From positions 1-64,000 of the forward strand of contig CAMBEJ010000006.1 of NCBI GenBank assembly GCA_945865375.1: DNA of 64,000 nucleotides. Reading direction: 5' to 3'. The stretch is from Akkermansia muciniphila (GTDB lineage: Bacteria; Verrucomicrobiota; Verrucomicrobiia; Limisphaerales; F1-80-MAGS106). Made by a program: the position numbers and the translations under genes. The notes under the pieces were generated by a model. The model made no database searches. It was not told where the DNA came from and saw nothing but the letters and a program-made list of their open reading frames with translations. This document shows positions 54,886-64,000 of the stretch, piece after piece (positions within the stretch are counted from its first letter, which is position 1; every line of letters begins with the position of its first letter).

Positions 54886-56367
54886 TCATGGGTGCATTCC
54901 ACGCAATTCGGTCTTCAGGACCTTTCCCGTGGCGTTGCGCGGAAGCGCGTTCAAGAAGTGGATATGGCGCGGGACCTTGTAATCCGCGAGTTTTGTGCGC
55001 AAGAAATCGATGATCTCCCGTTCGGTGGCCTGAGCTCCCGGGTTCAGAACCGCAAAGGCGACGGGTTGTTCACCCTTGCGCGGATCAGGCCGGCCGATCA
55101 CGGCACCCTCTTTGATCGCACCCATTTGATAGAGCACTTCTTCGATTTCACGGGGATAAACATTGATGCCGTTGACAAGCAGCATGTCCTTCTTACGGTC
55201 GGTGATGAAGAGATAGCCATCGGTGTCCCGGTAACCGATGTCTCCTGTGAGGAGCCATCCGTCGCGGATGGCCTTGGCGGTTTCCTTTGGCTGGTTCCAG
55301 TAACCGAGCATCACATTCCCACCGCGGACACAGATTTCGCCGGCTGTTCCGTCAGGCAGGATTTGGCCTGAGTCATCTTGAACGCTGACCTCCACGTCTG
55401 GTATCGGGATGCCGATCGAGCCTGTCCTCCAGGGGCCGCGAATGGGATTGAGGGAAACCACTGGGCTGGCTTCGCTCAGGCCGTAACCTTCAATGAGCGG
55501 GATTCCGAGCTTCGCAGTAAATTCCCGGAGGATCTCCGCAGGGAGCGGGGCTGCTCCGCTCAGGCAAAGGCGGAGCGGCAGCTCTTGACCTTCGAACGCC
55601 GTGCTTAAAGCGCGGAACAACTGGGGGATGGCGGGGAGGATCGTGGCTCCGTGACACTTGATCTCGTGCAGAATGTTCTTCGGTGGATGCAGAGATCGGA
55701 CGATGACAATAGAGCCCCCGACACTCAGGGGGAGCAGAATTCCGACGCAGAGCATGAAGCTATGAAACATCGGCAGGAGCACGGCGAAGCGGTCCAGTTG
55801 CACCGCTTCAAGGACCTGTCGGCAGCTCTCCACGTTATGCAGCAGGTTGCCGTGGCTTAGCATGGCGCCTTTAGGTTTTCCTGTCGTCCCGCTGGTGTAG
55901 ATGATGACCGCGAGATCGGAGCTCAGGCGTTTGGCTTCGCCAATAAACGACACCGGAAGCGAACTGGAATGAGGCAGTTCCTCGACGTGAAACGTCTGGA
56001 GCCCAGGCATATCTCGCATCAGGGATTGAACCGACGCATCCATCGCCTGCTCAGTCAGGAGGATTTGAATGCCCGCATCCGCGAGGATGTGCTTGACCTC
56101 TTCGGGTTTGAGAAAATTATTGATGGGCACCGCCACTCCACCCGCTTCAAGGATGGCTAAGAGCACGGAAATAAACTCCGGGCGGTTCTTGAGCCACACG
56201 CCGACGCGGTCCCCTTCCTGAAGGCCCCAGCGCGCTTTCAGTTGAGTGGCCAACCACGCTGCCTGACGGCCAAAGTGATCATAGGAGTAGAGTTCGTCCC
56301 CCCAAAACACTGCGGTTTTTGAGCCTTCCCTACGGATCGAATTTCCAAGCGCAACCGCTAAGTTCAT
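54886..56367 (-). CDS. AMP-dependent long-chain acyl-CoA synthetase/ligase
   Basis: The 493-residue protein is an ANL-superfamily adenylating enzyme. Motifs are the P-loop YTSGTTGKPKGAMLSHGNL, the core YGLSEASPVVSLNPIRGP, WLLTGDIGYRDTDGYLFITD with the hinge DRKKDMLLVNGINVYPREIE, and the C-terminal catalytic Lys in PRNATGKVLKTEL. It is expected to activate a fatty or aromatic carboxylate to its CoA thioester; chain length cannot be predicted. It starts at ATG 56367, with no operon partner visible. Confidence 0.9.
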   Translation of the reverse strand: MNLAVALGNSIRREGSKTAVFWGDELYSYDHFGRQAAWLATQLKARWGLQEGDRVGVWLKNRPEFISVLLAILEAGGVAVPINNFLKPEEVKHILADAGIQILLTEQAMDASVQSLMRDMPGLQTFHVEELPHSSSLPVSFIGEAKRLSSDLAVIIYTSGTTGKPKGAMLSHGNLLHNVESCRQVLEAVQLDRFAVLLPMFHSFMLCVGILLPLSVGGSIVIVRSLHPPKNILHEIKCHGATILPAIPQLFRALSTAFEGQELPLRLCLSGAAPLPAEILREFTAKLGIPLIEGYGLSEASPVVSLNPIRGPWRTGSIGIPIPDVEVSVQDDSGQILPDGTAGEICVRGGNVMLGYWNQPKETAKAIRDGWLLTGDIGYRDTDGYLFITDRKKDMLLVNGINVYPREIEEVLYQMGAIKEGAVIGRPDPRKGEQPVAFAVLNPGAQATEREIIDFLRTKLADYKVPRHIHFLNALPRNATGKVLKTELRGMHP

Positions 56368-56598
56368 GTGTTCCTTCGTATCAAGACCCCATGAAACGGC
56401 TAGAGCAATCGGACGTCAAGCTTTTGGTCTTTCCTTGTAACCCTTTGAACCCATGGGCGATCAATGACTTTGAACAATGGTCTGGTGACTTCGGATAGAG
56501 GTACTGTCCGCTGAAGCCAAAACCTTTCCTGACGGCTCGGCGCAGGCGTGTTGCTCCCGGGCCGTTATTCGTCAGGCGAACCCAAAAATGAACAAACT

Positions 56599-56994
56599 AT
56601 GAAGAGAAACATCAGAGTATTCGTGACGGTCGGAATTGTCGGATTGCTGGCAAATGGAGTGCTCGCCTGGCAACTGAATGCCGCAGATTCCAAGGAAGAT
56701 CCCATCAAGGAGGTGATGAAGAAATATCATAAGGCACCGAAAGGCACCGATCCCATCTGCAAAAAAGCTCAGGATGGGTTGGCGAGTAAGGAGGAACTCA
56801 AGGGACTGGTTGAAGGGTACAAGATTCTGGCCAAGGAGAAGGCCCCCAAGGGCGATGCAGCTAGTTGGAAGGAGAAGACCACCAAACTCCTCGCCGCGTC
56901 CGAGGCCCTGCAAAAAGGCGCGCCCGATGCCGCCGCCCAGTACAAAGAGGCCGTGAACTGCAAAGCCTGTCACACCGCGCATAAGCCCGACTAA
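56599..56994 (+). CDS. Small c-type cytochrome with C-terminal heme site
   Basis: From ATG 56599 the product is 131 residues with a signal peptide (VFVTVGIVGLLANGVLAWQL) ending near NAADSKED. A single heme-binding motif CKACH lies at the very C-terminus (AVNCKACHTAHKPD). The intervening segment is helical and Lys/Ala-rich. The C-terminal heme site and length are like class II cytochromes c (cytochrome c' type), a four-helix fold, but it lacks clear conserved lead-in residues. An upstream ATG at 56548 only adds a non-signal leader. Confidence 0.7.
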   Translation: MKRNIRVFVTVGIVGLLANGVLAWQLNAADSKEDPIKEVMKKYHKAPKGTDPICKKAQDGLASKEELKGLVEGYKILAKEKAPKGDAASWKEKTTKLLAASEALQKGAPDAAAQYKEAVNCKACHTAHKPD

Positions 56995-57342
56995 TCGGGC
57001 GGGAGAGATTGCACGGGATTATTTGGATTGGAACCAACGGGACGGTGGTGCTTCCAATGAACAGATCCAGAAGCCGCTGGACCCCGAATTTGAGATTTCA
57101 GATTACCCGAGGGGCGGGGGACACCGTCAGAGGGGGTCGCATTTTGATTGTTGTGGGGTAGATTTTCCGACCTGCCGGTTCGCGGAGTGTCCCACTCGGC
57201 ACCGGGCCAGAGGCCTCTGCAACTGGCAGACCTGGAGGGACTACCCCACTTTGCCACCAAAATGAGAACTGGTGAGCGATGGCTTGCCTTTGATGACCCC
57301 GGTCAGCATCCTAGGATGTCGTTGCATTTTTGACGTCATTCT
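56995..57342. other. Intergenic region before phnW
   Basis: No supported gene. GTGGGGTAG (57153-57161) has its exact complement CTACCCCAC at 57241-57249, and CAGAGGCCTCTG (about 57210) is a perfect palindrome between them. These may form an RNA or operator structure upstream of phnW. Confidence 0.4.
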
Positions 57343-58470
57343 ATGGAACTAAACTTGCCATCGTCCAAGGATAAAGTGTTGTTCACACCGGGTCCTCTCA
57401 CGACCAGCCTGAGTGTCAAGCAGGCCATGCTACGGGACGCGGGCTCATGGCACTTTGAGTTCAACGCTCTTGTTTTAGAGATCCGCGAAAAGTTGCTGAG
57501 AATCGCCGGTCTCTCTCGGGAGAAGGGTTATGAGGCCATCCTGATGCAGGGCACCGGGACGTTCGGCGTCGAGAGCGTCATCGGCTCCATAGTGCCTTCC
57601 GATGGCAAGATCCTGATCCTTTCCAACGGGGCTTATGGAGCGCGCATGCTGCAGATGGCAGGCCACCTCAAGATCCACTCAGAAGCTTTCCACTCCGCCG
57701 AGGACCAGACCCCTGACCTGGACCGATTGCGACAGGTGCTTCAAGCCGATTCCTCGATCACGCATGTCGCCGCCGTGCATTGCGAGACCACGACTGGTAT
57801 TTTGAATCCCGTTCATGAGATCGGGGCGGTGGTTCGCGAGGCTGGGCGAATTTACATCGTGGATGCGATGAGCAGCTTTGGAGCGATCCCCATCGATTTT
57901 GAGCGCGCTGGTATTCACTACCTGATTTCTTCCGCAAACAAGTGTCTCGAAGGGGTTCCGGGATTTTCGTTTGTGCTGTGCCTACGGTCCGCGCTCATGA
58001 GCTCGGAAGGGCACGCTCGGAGCCTGAGCCTGGACCTGCTTGGACAATTGCGAGGCTTCGAGAAAAATAAGCAGTTTCGTTACACGCCTCCAACCCATTC
58101 GATACTGGCTTTCGACCAGGCTCTGGCGGAATTTTTTCAGGAGGGAGGCGTGGAAGCCCGTGGAGCTCGCTACGCGGCGAATCACCGTGTCCTTCTCGAA
58201 GGGATGTTTCGCCTCGGTTTCAGATCGTATCTTCCTCCCTCGGTCCAAAGTTATATCATCACATCCTTTATTTTTCCGACCGACGAAAGGTTTCAATTCC
58301 CGGAATTCTATCGACGGTTGAGCGATCGAGGATACATCATTTATCCCGGCAAAATCAGCCAGGCCGACACGTTCCGCATCGGGTCCATCGGGCGTGTGTT
58401 TGAATCCGACATGCGCGACTTGACGCACGCCATCGCGGATGTGTTGCATGACATGGAGATCACTCTTTGA
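57343..58470 (+). CDS. phnW: 2-aminoethylphosphonate-pyruvate transaminase
   Basis: The 375-residue protein is a PLP-dependent class V aminotransferase of the PhnW type, converting 2-aminoethylphosphonate and pyruvate to phosphonoacetaldehyde and alanine. Signatures are LFTPGPLTTSLSVKQAMLRD near the start, GSWHFEFN, GYEAILMQGTGTFGVESVIG, and the catalytic Lys in YLISSANKCLEGVPGFSFV. The next gene begins 10 bp after its stop and encodes a phosphonoacetate hydrolase, supporting a phosphonate-degradation role. Confidence 0.9.
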   Translation: MELNLPSSKDKVLFTPGPLTTSLSVKQAMLRDAGSWHFEFNALVLEIREKLLRIAGLSREKGYEAILMQGTGTFGVESVIGSIVPSDGKILILSNGAYGARMLQMAGHLKIHSEAFHSAEDQTPDLDRLRQVLQADSSITHVAAVHCETTTGILNPVHEIGAVVREAGRIYIVDAMSSFGAIPIDFERAGIHYLISSANKCLEGVPGFSFVLCLRSALMSSEGHARSLSLDLLGQLRGFEKNKQFRYTPPTHSILAFDQALAEFFQEGGVEARGARYAANHRVLLEGMFRLGFRSYLPPSVQSYIITSFIFPTDERFQFPEFYRRLSDRGYIIYPGKISQADTFRIGSIGRVFESDMRDLTHAIADVLHDMEITL

Positions 58471-58480
58471 TAAGACCATT

Positions 58481-59731
58481 ATGAGCATCGCAGCGGTGAG
58501 TTTCAGTGCTAACGGACGGCACTACTCCACGCCAGACCGACCCGTGGTGGTGGTCTGTTTGGATGGATGCGCCGACGAGTATTTAGACGCGGCTTCGTCC
58601 CGGGGATTGATGCCCAATCTGGTTCGGATGTCGATCGAGGGTTTTCGCTGCATGGCACGGGGCGCGCTGCCTTCTTTCACGAACGTCAACAACTCTTCCA
58701 TCGTCACGGGTGTGCCCCCTTCGGTTCATGGGATTGGAGGGAATTTTTTCTATGATTCCACGACCGGGCAGGAGGTGATGATGAACTCGGCGCGGTATTT
58801 GCGCGCTGGCACGATTCTCGCCGCCGCCGCCAAGGCTGGGCGTCGAGTGGCCGTGGTCACGGCGAAGGAGAAGCTGAGGGACATCTTCGCGCACGAGCTC
58901 AACGGGATCGCTTTTTCATCAGAGAAAGCGGGTCTCGCGAGGACGGAGACCCACGGGATTGGCGATGTGGAACAGTTGGTTGGCAAACCGACTCCTCCAA
59001 TCTATAGCGGGGAGGCCAGCCTCTACGTGCTTGAGGCCGGAGCCGCCTTGCTGCGGGATCGAAGGGCCGATTTCCTCTATCTTTCAACCACTGATTTTAT
59101 TCAACACAAGTTTGATCCAGACTCGGGTGGCGCTCTGGAATTTTATGCGGGCGTGGATGTTCAGTTGGGCAGGCTGCTGGAATGGGGTGCGGTGGTTGGA
59201 ATCACGGCGGACCACGGCATGAATTCCAAGCAGCATCCAGATGGTTCCCCTAATGTGCTCTATCTGGAGACCTTGTTGGTCGAAAACTTCGGCCCGGGTT
59301 TTCGAGTGATCTTGCCGATTACGGACCCTTACGTCGTCCATCACGGCGCGCTCGGATCGTTTGCGGCGGTCCATGTTCCCAGCACGGCGAGCATTGCCGA
59401 CGTGGGACGGTGGCTGATGGACTTGGACGGCGTCACGGAAGTTCACACCAGGGCATCCGCCGCGAGGAAGCTTGAGCTTCCCGAGGATCGGATTGGGGAC
59501 TTGGCCGTGCTCTCGGCTCGCGATGTGGTGCTGGGACGCACGCCGGCGTGCCACGACCTGAAAGCCATCGAGGGCGGCTTGCGATCCCACGGAGGCCGCT
59601 ACGAGGAGATGGTGCCGCTGATTGTTTCCAGGCCATTGCGACGGGAATATCTGAGGAAGGCGGCCTGTGATCCCAGGAATTTCGACATCTTTGACTTGAC
59701 CATTAATGGCCCGTTGGTTCCTGACTGTTGA
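58481..59731 (+). CDS. phnA: Phosphonoacetate hydrolase (PhnA)
   Basis: The 416-residue protein is an alkaline-phosphatase-superfamily metallohydrolase matching PhnA, which splits phosphonoacetate into acetate and phosphate. Metal sites appear in VVVVCLDGCADEYLDA, the nucleophile region SFTNVNNSSIVTGVPPSVHG, STTDFIQHKFDPDSG and VGITADHGMNSKQHPDGSPN. The family loop HHGALGSFAAVHVP is intact. The start at 58481 is 10 bp after phnW, so a two-gene operon is likely. No phnY (phosphonoacetaldehyde dehydrogenase) lies between or beside them. Confidence 0.92.
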   Translation: MSIAAVSFSANGRHYSTPDRPVVVVCLDGCADEYLDAASSRGLMPNLVRMSIEGFRCMARGALPSFTNVNNSSIVTGVPPSVHGIGGNFFYDSTTGQEVMMNSARYLRAGTILAAAAKAGRRVAVVTAKEKLRDIFAHELNGIAFSSEKAGLARTETHGIGDVEQLVGKPTPPIYSGEASLYVLEAGAALLRDRRADFLYLSTTDFIQHKFDPDSGGALEFYAGVDVQLGRLLEWGAVVGITADHGMNSKQHPDGSPNVLYLETLLVENFGPGFRVILPITDPYVVHHGALGSFAAVHVPSTASIADVGRWLMDLDGVTEVHTRASAARKLELPEDRIGDLAVLSARDVVLGRTPACHDLKAIEGGLRSHGGRYEEMVPLIVSRPLRREYLRKAACDPRNFDIFDLTINGPLVPDC

Positions 59732-60144
59732 TCTGGTGTCGTTCCTGCCCGGTGCCCTTCCAGGGGATGAACGGATTTAGAAACCGACCAAGCGCCCCGC
59801 TCGCAGACTCACTTGCACCCGGCTCACATCCAAAGCCATTCCAGGGCGAGGGCACCTTTCAAGTCTTAAGAAAGCGTGAATTGGGGCAGTGAACCTGGGA
59901 GTAACGCTCAACATTCAACGTTCAACGCTCAACTTTAAAGGTTGAATGTTGAGGTTTGAGTTCAGCGGATTTCAACGCCGGATGGAACAACGGCGCAGCG
60001 AAGGGCAGGCGATGGAGATGGCGATGGTGGCGATGGTGGCGTGGTTGGCGGCTGTGGGCTGGCGATTTTCTGGAGCGGCTCTCGGAGAAGCTGGGTCGGC
60101 GTCAGCGCCATGAGGGTCATTCCACCAAGAACCGCTAAGAACCA
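59732..60144. other. Intergenic region with a hairpin and a GGCGAT-rich stretch
   Basis: Contains a perfect 13-bp hairpin (59907-59953) and a GGCGATGG-like tandem stretch near 60010-60045. A lone CCACCAAGAACCGCTAAGAA at 60122 resembles the arms of the CCAC-type repeats but has no partner arm. A 60-residue Trp/Arg-rich ORF here looks spurious. Confidence 0.5.
59907..59953. repeat. Perfect 13-bp inverted repeat with AACGTTCAACGCTCAAC loop
   Basis: CTCAACATTCAAC (59907-59919) and GTTGAATGTTGAG (59941-59953) are exact complements. The loop repeats the CAACGTTCAACGCTCAAC theme. It could terminate phnA transcription or be another dispersed palindrome. Confidence 0.6.
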
Positions 60145-60429
60145 CTAGGGAGTGCTCGCAGGTCCTGGGGAAGCCCTTTTGGAGGGATCAAGCGGCGCTG
60201 CGGGGATCAAAATCGCATCAGGAGCCGCGTTCTTGCCTCCGAGGATCTTGAACATCACCACTCCGCAGGTGGGGCATTTGCCCTTGATCGCTTTGCGTCC
60301 GTTCTTCATCAACTCTTCCGCCGCGTCCGCAATTTCTTTCTTGGACTTGCACTTTACGCAGTAACCTTCTGGCATAAACCAACCTTGCTGGGTTGTGTGG
60401 AGTTCAACGCGATCGGCGTCAACGTTCAT
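60145..60429 (-). CDS. DUF5679 zinc-ribbon domain protein
   Basis: The 94-residue product contains PEGYCVKCKSKKEIADAAEE and AIKGKCPTCGVVMFKILG. The two CxxC pairs form a zinc ribbon, the pattern of DUF5679 (PF18930), best known from Chloroflexi and PVC bacteria. Function unknown. Start at ATG 60429 or the later ATG 60375 (MPEGYC), which would make it 76 residues. The Pro/Ala-rich tail is low complexity. Confidence 0.7.
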   Translation of the reverse strand: MNVDADRVELHTTQQGWFMPEGYCVKCKSKKEIADAAEELMKNGRKAIKGKCPTCGVVMFKILGGKNAAPDAILIPAAPLDPSKRASPGPASTP

Positions 60430-60502
60430 CGCACACGCACGCTTTTATTATAAGGGGGTGGCAGGGGACCGTCAACTGGGAACTGGGGAAGTGGGTTTTG
60501 TC

Positions 60503-60732
60503 GTGCGCATCTCAGATTTTTCCAGATCTTCCCGTAATCGTAATCGTAATCGTAATCGTAATCCTATCCCGGGTTTCCCTCGTGCAACCCGTAATCCGAG
60601 TTGGCTTTAATCAAGCCGATCGGCTTTTGTGGTCGAATCGGCGGTTCATTGGATTACGATTAGGATTACGATTACGATTACGAGGTGGAAAACGAGGTGG
60701 AAACGCGAGGACGAAAAATCTGAGATGCGCAC
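60503..60732. repeat. Hairpin element with (CGTAAT)n arms, copy 2
   Basis: Perfect 19-bp terminal inverted repeats: GTGCGCATCTCAGATTTTT (60503-60521) and its complement (60714-60732). Inside, a CGTAAT array (60533-60563) faces GATTACG units (60652-60682) across a spacer that also holds GCCGATCGGC. It lies just upstream of the ribonuclease D gene and is closely like the element at 185-352 in design, not in flanks. Confidence 0.8.
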
Positions 60733-60803
60733 GGTTTTGTCCGATATTCGGGTTAATGAGGCATTGCGTTGCGAGGAAGCGGGCGGCTAATCTGTGCGGG
60801 TCG

Positions 60804-61892
60804 ATGTCACGAATGGAAGACACTTTAATTGACGAACCACGAATGCTCGCGGAGCTAGCGGCGCAGATTGCGGTCGCCCCGTGGGTGGGAATCGATACTG
60901 AAGCGGACAGCCTGCGTTCGTATCCCGACAAACTCTGTTTGATACAAGTCACCGTCCCTTCAGGCGACTTTCTTGTGGATCCGATGGCGCCGCTGGACAT
61001 GGGGCCGTTTTTTGTTGCCTTGAGGGACCGCGAGCTGATCTTTCATGGGGCCGATTATGATCTGCGGTTGCTGAGGCGGTATTACGGATTTCTGCCTGGG
61101 AGTGTTTTTGACACCATGCTAGCGTCGCGATTGTTGGGCATCGAACCCTTCGGCCTGGCGGCTCTGGTGGAGAGATTTTTCGGCCTAAAGCTTGTGAAAT
61201 CGGCTCAGAAAGCGGATTGGCGGCAACGTCCCTTGCCGAAGATGATGATCGATTACGCGCGCAAGGACAGCCACTTTCTACCCGAGCTCGCGGGGATTCT
61301 CCGCGGGAGCTTGGTAGAGCGAGGTCGTCTGGTCTGGCACCAGCAGCTCTGCGCCCGGAGTGTGGCGGATGCATCCGTCGACCCGCCTGAGGACTTGGAC
61401 GAGCGCTGGCGTCTGAAGGGAAGCTACCGACTAGGCCCCCGCGCGCTGGGTATTTTGCGGGAGCTATGGCATTGGCGGGAGCGTGAAGCCATCGAGGCGT
61501 CGAAACCGCCCTTTTTTGTCGTGGCGCACGAGACCTTGGTGGGGATGGCGGCCTCCGCGGCGGAGCGCGAGCCCTCCGGCATCGCATTCCCGCATTATGT
61601 GCGCGAGCGCCGCCGGCACGGAGCGATGCACGCGATGCGTGCCGGGCTGGCGCTGCCAGAGGAGCAGTTGCCGACCAACAAACGGCCTCGGGGGCGCCGG
61701 TTGACATGGGCGCAAGGAGAGCGGATGGAGCAGTGCCGACAGCGGCGTGACAAGATCGCCATGGAATTGGGGTTAGATGCCTCCCTGATCGCGACGCGGT
61801 CGGACCTGGCTGAGTTGGCCATGGACTGGGAGAACCATGCAGCCAAGATGATGAATTGGCAGGCCGAATTGTTGGCCGATCAAGCTTCGTGA
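60804..61892 (+). CDS. rnd: Ribonuclease D
   Basis: The 362-residue product has the DEDD exonuclease motifs: Exo I WVGIDTEADSLRSYPDKLC, Exo II LIFHGADYDLRLLRRYYG, and Exo III MIDYARKDSHFLPELAGIL, where Tyr and Asp are the usual catalytic pair. An HRDC domain follows (LGPRALGILRELWHWREREA and SKPPFFVVAHETLVGMA). RNase D trims the 3' ends of tRNA precursors. The ORF reads through the repeat element upstream, but ATG 60804 (MSRMED) is the first start with family-like sequence after it. Confidence 0.92.
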   Translation: MSRMEDTLIDEPRMLAELAAQIAVAPWVGIDTEADSLRSYPDKLCLIQVTVPSGDFLVDPMAPLDMGPFFVALRDRELIFHGADYDLRLLRRYYGFLPGSVFDTMLASRLLGIEPFGLAALVERFFGLKLVKSAQKADWRQRPLPKMMIDYARKDSHFLPELAGILRGSLVERGRLVWHQQLCARSVADASVDPPEDLDERWRLKGSYRLGPRALGILRELWHWREREAIEASKPPFFVVAHETLVGMAASAAEREPSGIAFPHYVRERRRHGAMHAMRAGLALPEEQLPTNKRPRGRRLTWAQGERMEQCRQRRDKIAMELGLDASLIATRSDLAELAMDWENHAAKMMNWQAELLADQAS

Positions 61893-62004
61893 GCCGAACC
61901 GGAGTTGACCTTACCGGAATGATGGCTGACAGCGCCCGTTCCGGACCTGATTTTGTTTGCTGCCCAGGAATGGAGTGTCTAGCGTCTGCCCGGGTTCGAG
62001 CCCG

Positions 62005-64000
<1,996 letters not shown>

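Noticed and set aside
59956-60138. 60-codon ORF with Trp/Arg runs
   Set aside because: It is the translation of a GGCGAT-like repetitive stretch and has no protein features.

Overview
This 64 kb window is a piece of a Gram-negative bacterial chromosome, moderately GC-rich. I infer Verrucomicrobiota (PVC group), close to the Pedosphaera/Limisphaera branch. The basis is an LptD-like outer-membrane protein, a pseudopilin with the [16 protein letters not shown] signature, DUF6807 (PmoA-like), DUF1501-like, PQQ-propeller and Gfo/Idh/MocA periplasmic proteins, a large Ig-like repeat protein, and many short palindromic dispersed repeats. No rRNA gene is present, so the assignment is indirect.

Layout. 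1-507 is a nested palindromic repeat region. 508-9904 holds envelope and secreted genes: a YVTN-propeller phosphoesterase, a pseudopilin, an AsmA-like protein with a PIG-L deacetylase, LptD, and a DUF6807 protein. A degenerate DUF1501-type remnant (9905-10093) separates these from a tightly packed leftward operon at 10196-23703. The operon encodes a DUF499 ATPase, a DUF3780 protein, two DUF1016 (YhcG-type) PD-(D/E)XK nucleases, a DUF1156 DNA methyltransferase, a DUF4062/GHKL ATPase and a PLD-SNF2 helicase. Most junctions are 4-bp ATGA overlaps. This matches the helicase-methylase-ATPase (Hma-type) anti-phage architecture with extra embedded genes. Three features stand out: both DUF1016 genes carry long perfect palindromes in their interdomain linker, the first ORF has an apparent 5' frameshift, and the gene order may be an undescribed variant.

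23968-31479 holds a rhomboid protease, a zinc alcohol dehydrogenase, uvrA and a TPR protein. 31513-38552 holds an Ig-like protein, tsaD, a 2-hydroxyacid dehydrogenase, a HAD-Nudix fusion and folB. The HAD-Nudix/folB pair could supply the two missing dephosphorylation steps between dihydroneopterin triphosphate and FolB's substrate. A tRNA-Asn gene with its own promoter is followed by yraN, rnhB and the gyrB-gyrA pair. Beyond these lie an FMN reductase, a Gfo/Idh/MocA-PQQ propeller pair, a redoxin-MFS pair, a CotH/lamin-tail protein, a protein built from two copies of an unrecognised domain, an acyl-CoA ligase and a small c-type cytochrome. The window ends with phnW-phnA (phosphonate degradation), a DUF5679 zinc ribbon, ribonuclease D and a truncated alpha-glucan phosphorylase.

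Intergenic DNA is unusually rich in inverted repeats: a MITE-like element in two copies, two hairpins with (CGTAAT)n arms, a CCACGGA/CCACAGA family, and an element with perfect 16-bp terminal repeats. A possible structured RNA lies downstream of tsaD. Functional calls rest on reading motifs by eye; no database search was possible.
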